Source: an uncultured Saprospiraceae bacterium (GTDB lineage Bacteria; Bacteroidota; Bacteroidia; Chitinophagales; Saprospiraceae). From it: 48,033 nt of DNA. A model generated the notes under the pieces. It saw nothing but the letters and a program-made list of their open reading frames with translations, had not been told where the DNA came from and did no database searches. Below, piece after piece: positions 44,762-48,033 of this stretch. The position numbers and the translations under genes were made by a program. Position 1 is the first letter of the stretch. Each line of letters begins with the position of its first letter. Location of the stretch: NCBI GenBank assembly GCA_937942435.1, contig CALDEM010000036.1, positions 1 to 48,033 on the forward strand, written 5' to 3'.

Positions 44762-45325
44762 ATGAAGCATTCTGCCGTAAGACAGACGATTATTGATACA
44801 GCATCAGACTTGTTCTATAACAATGGATACAATCTGACAGGTATCAATGAGGTCATCAAAGAGGCAGGCATAGCTAAAGCAACACTCTATAACCACTTTA
44901 AGTCTAAGGATGAGTTGTGCTCCGCGTATCTACAACACAAGCATGGGACTTTCCTTGAGTCTTTTGCTACTTACGTAAATGCTATACCTAAAGGCAAAAA
45001 GCGAATCTCGGCCATATTTGATTTTCTAAAAGATTTTTTTGAAAGTGATGGCTTTAATGGTTGCTGGTGTATCAATACAATCTCTGAAATACCAAAAGAG
45101 AAAATAGAACTTCGAACGGAAATTAAAATACAGAAAGATGAATTTCGTGAGGTTGTTCTAAATGTAATAAAAGAGAGTCTTCCAGAATTAAAACCCAAGA
45201 AGAGAAAAGAATTGACTAATCAGATTTATCTATTGTATGAAGGTGCTGTATCCGAAAGCTTTCTCCATGGAGAAGTGTGGCCTATAGAATCAGCACAGTC
45301 AATTTGTAAAATCTTGTTGAACTAA
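44762..45325 (+). CDS. TetR family transcriptional regulator
   Basis: 187 residues from ATG 44762; a start at 44744 in the same frame would add 6 residues but lies upstream of the -7 element. The HTH is clear: LTGINEVIKEAGIAKATLYN then HFKSKDEL (about 25-52). The C-terminal ligand-binding part is all helical, with a C-W-C-I-N motif (GFNGCWCINTISEIPKEKIE, about 97-116) whose cysteines could sense reactive compounds, as in redox- or electrophile-sensing TetR proteins. A 14-bp palindrome lies in its own promoter and another in front of the next gene, so it should repress itself and the SDR-CMD pair. The inducer is unknown. Confidence 0.92.
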   Translation: MKHSAVRQTIIDTASDLFYNNGYNLTGINEVIKEAGIAKATLYNHFKSKDELCSAYLQHKHGTFLESFATYVNAIPKGKKRISAIFDFLKDFFESDGFNGCWCINTISEIPKEKIELRTEIKIQKDEFREVVLNVIKESLPELKPKKRKELTNQIYLLYEGAVSESFLHGEVWPIESAQSICKILLN

Positions 45326-45345
45326 AAAAATTTGTAAAACAAAAG

Positions 45346-45359
45346 ACAGACTTGTCTGT
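45346..45359. promoter_or_regulatory. TetR operator, copy 2 (upstream of the SDR gene)
   Basis: ACAGACTTGTCTGT, the same half-sites as copy 1 with a different central dinucleotide (TT versus TC). It lies 30 bp before the SDR start codon and 20 bp after the tetR stop. No other copy was found in the window by eye. Confidence 0.75.
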
Positions 45360-45389
45360 TCATATTAATAATTTAAATAATAATACACA

Positions 45390-46136
45390 ATGAGTACATT
45401 TAAAAACAAAACTGCCTTAGTCATTGGCGGAACAAGTGGCATCGGTCGCGCAACATCAGAACATCTTTTAGCTCAAGGGGCCAATGTTCATATCGTAGGT
45501 CGTAGCCCTCAGAAGATCCAAGATGCGCCAGGTCTTACAAAACACCAAGTAGACATCACCAACCAACAACAAGTTGATCAACTGATCAACACGATCGGAG
45601 GTATGGACAACCTCGACTACTTAGTTAACGCTTCAGGGATATTTGGCCCTAAGCCATTCTTAGATCACACAGTTGAAGATTATAATTCTTACCTAGATCT
45701 CAACAGAGGATTCTTCTTTATCACACAAGCTGCAGCTAATAAGATGAAAGATACTGCAGGTGGATCTATCGTCAATGTAGGATCTATGTGGGCCAAGCAA
45801 GCTGTAAAAGCTACACCTTCAACAGCATACTCCATGCAGAAAGCAGGTCTTCATTCACTAACACAACACTTAGCTATGGAGCTTGCTGACTATAATATCC
45901 GAGTCAATGCAGTCTCTCCAGCTGTCGTAGAAACACCAGTTTATCACGGCGTATTTGGTGGAGAAGCAGAAGCTGCAGAAGCACTTGTAGGCTTTAACGG
46001 TTTCCACCCTATCGGTAGAAATGGTCAAGCTTCAGAAGTTGCTAATAGCATCGCATTCCTATTATCAGACCAATCATCTTGGACAACTGGAGCTATCATC
46101 GACGTTGATGGTGGTGTCCGAGCAGGTAGAAACTAA
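45390..46136 (+). CDS. Short-chain dehydrogenase/reductase
   Basis: 248 residues. Rossmann motif [13 protein letters not shown] (about 8-20), NAG-type motif as [10 protein letters not shown] (about 81-90), catalytic S134 region [21 protein letters not shown] (Y150 and K154, AYSMQKAG) and a C-terminal substrate loop ([12 protein letters not shown]). The cofactor pattern at the end of strand 2 ([11 protein letters not shown]) favours NADP(H). It is a classical SDR that reduces or oxidises a small carbonyl or alcohol. It is under a TetR operator and followed 29 bp later by an AhpD-like protein, which suggests a detoxification or redox response unit. Confidence 0.92.
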   Translation: MSTFKNKTALVIGGTSGIGRATSEHLLAQGANVHIVGRSPQKIQDAPGLTKHQVDITNQQQVDQLINTIGGMDNLDYLVNASGIFGPKPFLDHTVEDYNSYLDLNRGFFFITQAAANKMKDTAGGSIVNVGSMWAKQAVKATPSTAYSMQKAGLHSLTQHLAMELADYNIRVNAVSPAVVETPVYHGVFGGEAEAAEALVGFNGFHPIGRNGQASEVANSIAFLLSDQSSWTTGAIIDVDGGVRAGRN

Positions 46137-46165
46137 TATTATAAAACCATTAAAATCAGACGATT

Positions 46166-46468
46166 ATGTATGATATGGATCAGTTAAAGAAGCTGGGTTC
46201 TTTAGGTAAAAACGCGCCTGCAGCTATGAAAGCGTTTCAAGCATTGGACGCTGCAGCTTTAGGAGATGGAGCCATCCCTAAGAAGTACAAAGAACTTATA
46301 GCTCTAGGCATAGCACTAACAACTCAGTGCCCTTACTGCCTTGAGATACACAAGGATCATGCTGTAAAAGCAGGAGCTACTCAAGAAGAGCTTGCAGAGG
46401 TCACTTTTATAGCCGCAGCGCTTAGAGCAGGTGCAGCAGTTGTACACGGTACACACTTAGTAGACTAA
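46166..46468 (+). CDS. Carboxymuconolactone decarboxylase/AhpD-like protein
   Basis: 100 residues. It has the complete AhpD-type pattern E-x11-C-x2-C-x3-H: E43, C55, C58, H62 in ALTTQCPYCLEIHKDHAVKA. Proteins with this motif reduce hydroperoxides or act as disulfide-dependent peroxidase partners; CMD family members without cysteines are lactone enzymes. The CxxC here favours the redox role. It is the third gene of the tetR-SDR unit (29 bp after SDR), followed by strong terminators. A start at the second ATG (46175) is possible. Confidence 0.92.
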   Translation: MYDMDQLKKLGSLGKNAPAAMKAFQALDAAALGDGAIPKKYKELIALGIALTTQCPYCLEIHKDHAVKAGATQEELAEVTFIAAALRAGAAVVHGTHLVD

Positions 46469-46482
46469 ACCTTTTTAGGTTT
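46467..46482 (+). terminator. Small hairpin directly after the AhpD-like gene
   Basis: AAACCT-TTTT-AGGTTT, a 6-bp stem, begins at the stop codon itself. It stands immediately before the larger terminator at 46493. Confidence 0.45.
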
Positions 46483-46492
46483 CTAATCTTTT

Positions 46493-46544
46493 AAACATCC
46501 CTATCAATTGTGATCCATGGATCAGTGATTTGATAGGGATGTTT
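46493..46544 (+). terminator. Strong terminator of the tetR-SDR-AhpD unit
   Basis: AAACATCCCTATCAA (46493-46507) pairs with TTGATAGGGATGTTT (46530-46544), a perfect 15-bp stem. The loop contains a second palindrome, TGATCCATGGATCA (46511-46524). A T run (TTTTAATTTT) follows. The unit could terminate transcripts in both directions. Confidence 0.8.
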
Positions 46545-46654
46545 TAATTTTAAGACGACTGATCTACTCTCCAGTCGATGATCTTCATCCAGCCAATATT
46601 AGATTGTAATATCTAAGCTTAGCACAGTACTTTGTGAGTAACAAAGCGCATAGG

Positions 46655-48033
46655 ATGAGTCAGGTAGCAAATGCCAATATCGCTCCAGATAAAGTCACGG
46701 CATCTACAAAGTTCTATTACGGGCTTGGCTTCTCATCAAGAGGTATCAAGGATGGACTCTTTCAAATATTTGTCTTCTTTTACTTTAGTCAGGTACTTGG
46801 TTTAGATCCTGGATTGGCGGGTTTAGCATCGCTCATATCTCTCATTTTTGATGCCGTCTCAGACCCTGTGGTTGGTGTCATATCAGATGGATGGAAATCA
46901 GAAAAATGGGGTCGTAGACATCCGTTTCTTTTTGCATCCGCAGTACCATTGGGTGTCTTGACGTGGTTACTCTTTATACCGCCAGCTGATCTTGGGCAGT
47001 CAGGATTGTTTTTATGGTATCTATCTTTTACTATTTTGATTCGGCTGGCACTGACGGTTTTTGTTGTTCCATTTTCTTCACTTGGCGCCGAGCTTTCTAC
47101 TGACTATCATGAACGGACGACAATCACGGCAGTCCGGATTATGTTCGCTTCTGTGGTCTCCCCTATCATTATGATCATTGGATATTTGTTCTTTTTCAAA
47201 AAAACTGATGATATAGAACATGGGCTTTTCAATCTCGCAGCTTATCCTAAGTTTGCCATGTTCTGCGGTGCTCTCATGATCTTCTTTATTCTAATTAGTG
47301 CTTGGAAGACTAGACATGTCATCCCTACTCTGCCAAAGCAATCGGACAAGCAGAAGTCCATGTCTTTCTGGGATATGATGGGTGGTGTCAGACAGGCAGT
47401 CAAGATGAAGTCATTTACAAGTCTCGTCCTTTCACTTATATCGGTATATATCTCTATCGGTATAGGCATGGTGCTAAGCACTTACTTCGGCACTTATTAT
47501 TTTGAATTTACTTCAGAGCAGATGGCACTGCTTCCAATTGGTGCTGGTATAGGAGGGCTCCTATCGATGGTGCTTGCACCTATGATGGGAAAAGTATTTG
47601 ATAAGAAAAAAGGATTGGTAATTAGCACGATAGTTTTTGCATCATTCTTTTCCCTTCCATTTAACCTAGGTCTCTTAGGTCTTTTTCCTCAGAACGGAGA
47701 CCCTTTGTTACTCCCTTTATACGTGGTTACATTGATCATAGCTTATAGTTTTCTGTGGGTAACATTTAGTCTCTGTAACTCTATGATGGCGGAGGTAGTG
47801 GATGAATATGAATTACAAAGCGGCATCAGACAAGAAGGTCTCTTTTTTGCATTTATGTCTTTTGCATTTAAGTGCTCAACGGGCTTGGGTCAGTTTTTCG
47901 CAGGCATCATAATTGGACTCATCGCTTTTCCTACTAAAGCTGATATCAGTGATGTACCTCAAAAAGCAATTGACAACTTGGGCATAGTAGGCGGTCCTGT
48001 CCTCCTCACAGTTTACTTGTTATCGCTGGTATT
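46655..48033 (+). CDS. GPH-type (glycoside-pentoside-hexuronide) sugar transporter, 3' end outside window
   Basis: An open frame from ATG 46655 runs past the window end (459 codons seen). The start reads MSQVANANIAPDKVTASTKF then YYGLGFSSRG. Features of the GPH/MFS family: SLISLIFDAVSDPVVGVISD followed by KWGRRHPFLFAS, the conserved PFSSLGAELSTDYHERT loop, and many membrane helices (FYFSQVLGLDPGLAGLA, FTILIRLALTVFVVPFSSL, LPLYVVTLIIAYSFLW, AGIIIGLIAF). Members import sugars with H+ or Na+. A GTG at 46634 in frame would add 7 residues. The gene is separate from the tetR unit by a strong terminator. The C-terminus is not seen. Confidence 0.9.
   Translation, partial: MSQVANANIAPDKVTASTKFYYGLGFSSRGIKDGLFQIFVFFYFSQVLGLDPGLAGLASLISLIFDAVSDPVVGVISDGWKSEKWGRRHPFLFASAVPLGVLTWLLFIPPADLGQSGLFLWYLSFTILIRLALTVFVVPFSSLGAELSTDYHERTTITAVRIMFASVVSPIIMIIGYLFFFKKTDDIEHGLFNLAAYPKFAMFCGALMIFFILISAWKTRHVIPTLPKQSDKQKSMSFWDMMGGVRQAVKMKSFTSLVLSLISVYISIGIGMVLSTYFGTYYFEFTSEQMALLPIGAGIGGLLSMVLAPMMGKVFDKKKGLVISTIVFASFFSLPFNLGLLGLFPQNGDPLLLPLYVVTLIIAYSFLWVTFSLCNSMMAEVVDEYELQSGIRQEGLFFAFMSFAFKCSTGLGQFFAGIIIGLIAFPTKADISDVPQKAIDNLGIVGGPVLLTVYLLSLV

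Overview
The window comes from a member of the Bacteroidota, probably a Saprospiria- or Cytophagia-like environmental bacterium. The evidence is a moderate A+T bias, many secreted proteins and lipoproteins with short lipoboxes (LLSC, LTSC, YSC, MSGC), a gliding-motility/type IX secretion (T9SS) C-terminal sorting domain at 3692-5332, promoter elements of the Bacteroidota form TAnnTTTG, no Shine-Dalgarno pattern, and typical phylum genes (a THX-type small ribosomal protein, GH3-family adenylate-forming enzyme, CtlX, S9 peptidase). The genus cannot be fixed from this sequence alone. I see no tRNA, rRNA, CRISPR array, prophage or intact insertion sequence.

Layout. 1-7.4 kb: a secreted FAD-dependent oxidoreductase with a partner carrying an ApbE-type flavinylation motif, a decayed GH127 (DUF1680) fragment, a T9SS cargo protein, a pentapeptide-repeat protein and a secreted serine hydrolase. 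7.7-14.8 kb: a very large ThuA / sugar dehydrogenase / PKD / cytochrome c / CBM6 lipoprotein, a Crp/Fnr regulator overlapping an SRPBCC protein, then two divergent broken genes (one nonsense, one frameshift), and a 37-codon THX ribosomal protein gene. 14.8-24 kb: two secreted proteins in an operon, a GH3-like protein, a small lipoprotein, HscA, a queuosine-precursor transporter and CtlX. 24-31 kb: a repeat-rich surface protein with an S74 self-cleaving chaperone domain, ferredoxin, phosphatidylserine synthase, an acyl-CoA dehydrogenase and an enoyl-CoA hydratase. 31-38.6 kb: a reprolysin-type metalloprotease, an S9 peptidase, a methyltransferase, a DUF1801 protein and adenine deaminase. 38.6-42.5 kb: full-length PurL. 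42.5-48 kb: an SRPBCC protein, an NHL-repeat lipoprotein, and a compact TetR - SDR - AhpD-like unit with two matching operators, ending in a truncated GPH-type sugar transporter.

Most of the window is housekeeping and accessory secretome. The most informative signals are: (i) two copies of a 14-bp palindrome, ACAGACnnGTCTGT, one in front of tetR and one in front of the short-chain dehydrogenase, which mark a small self-contained regulon; (ii) palindromes at the expected -33 positions of purL and adenine deaminase; (iii) the secreted flavoprotein pair at the left end; and (iv) at least five remnants or broken genes, three of them traceable to a single change (TGG to TAG, CAG to TAG, and loss of one A from a homopolymer).
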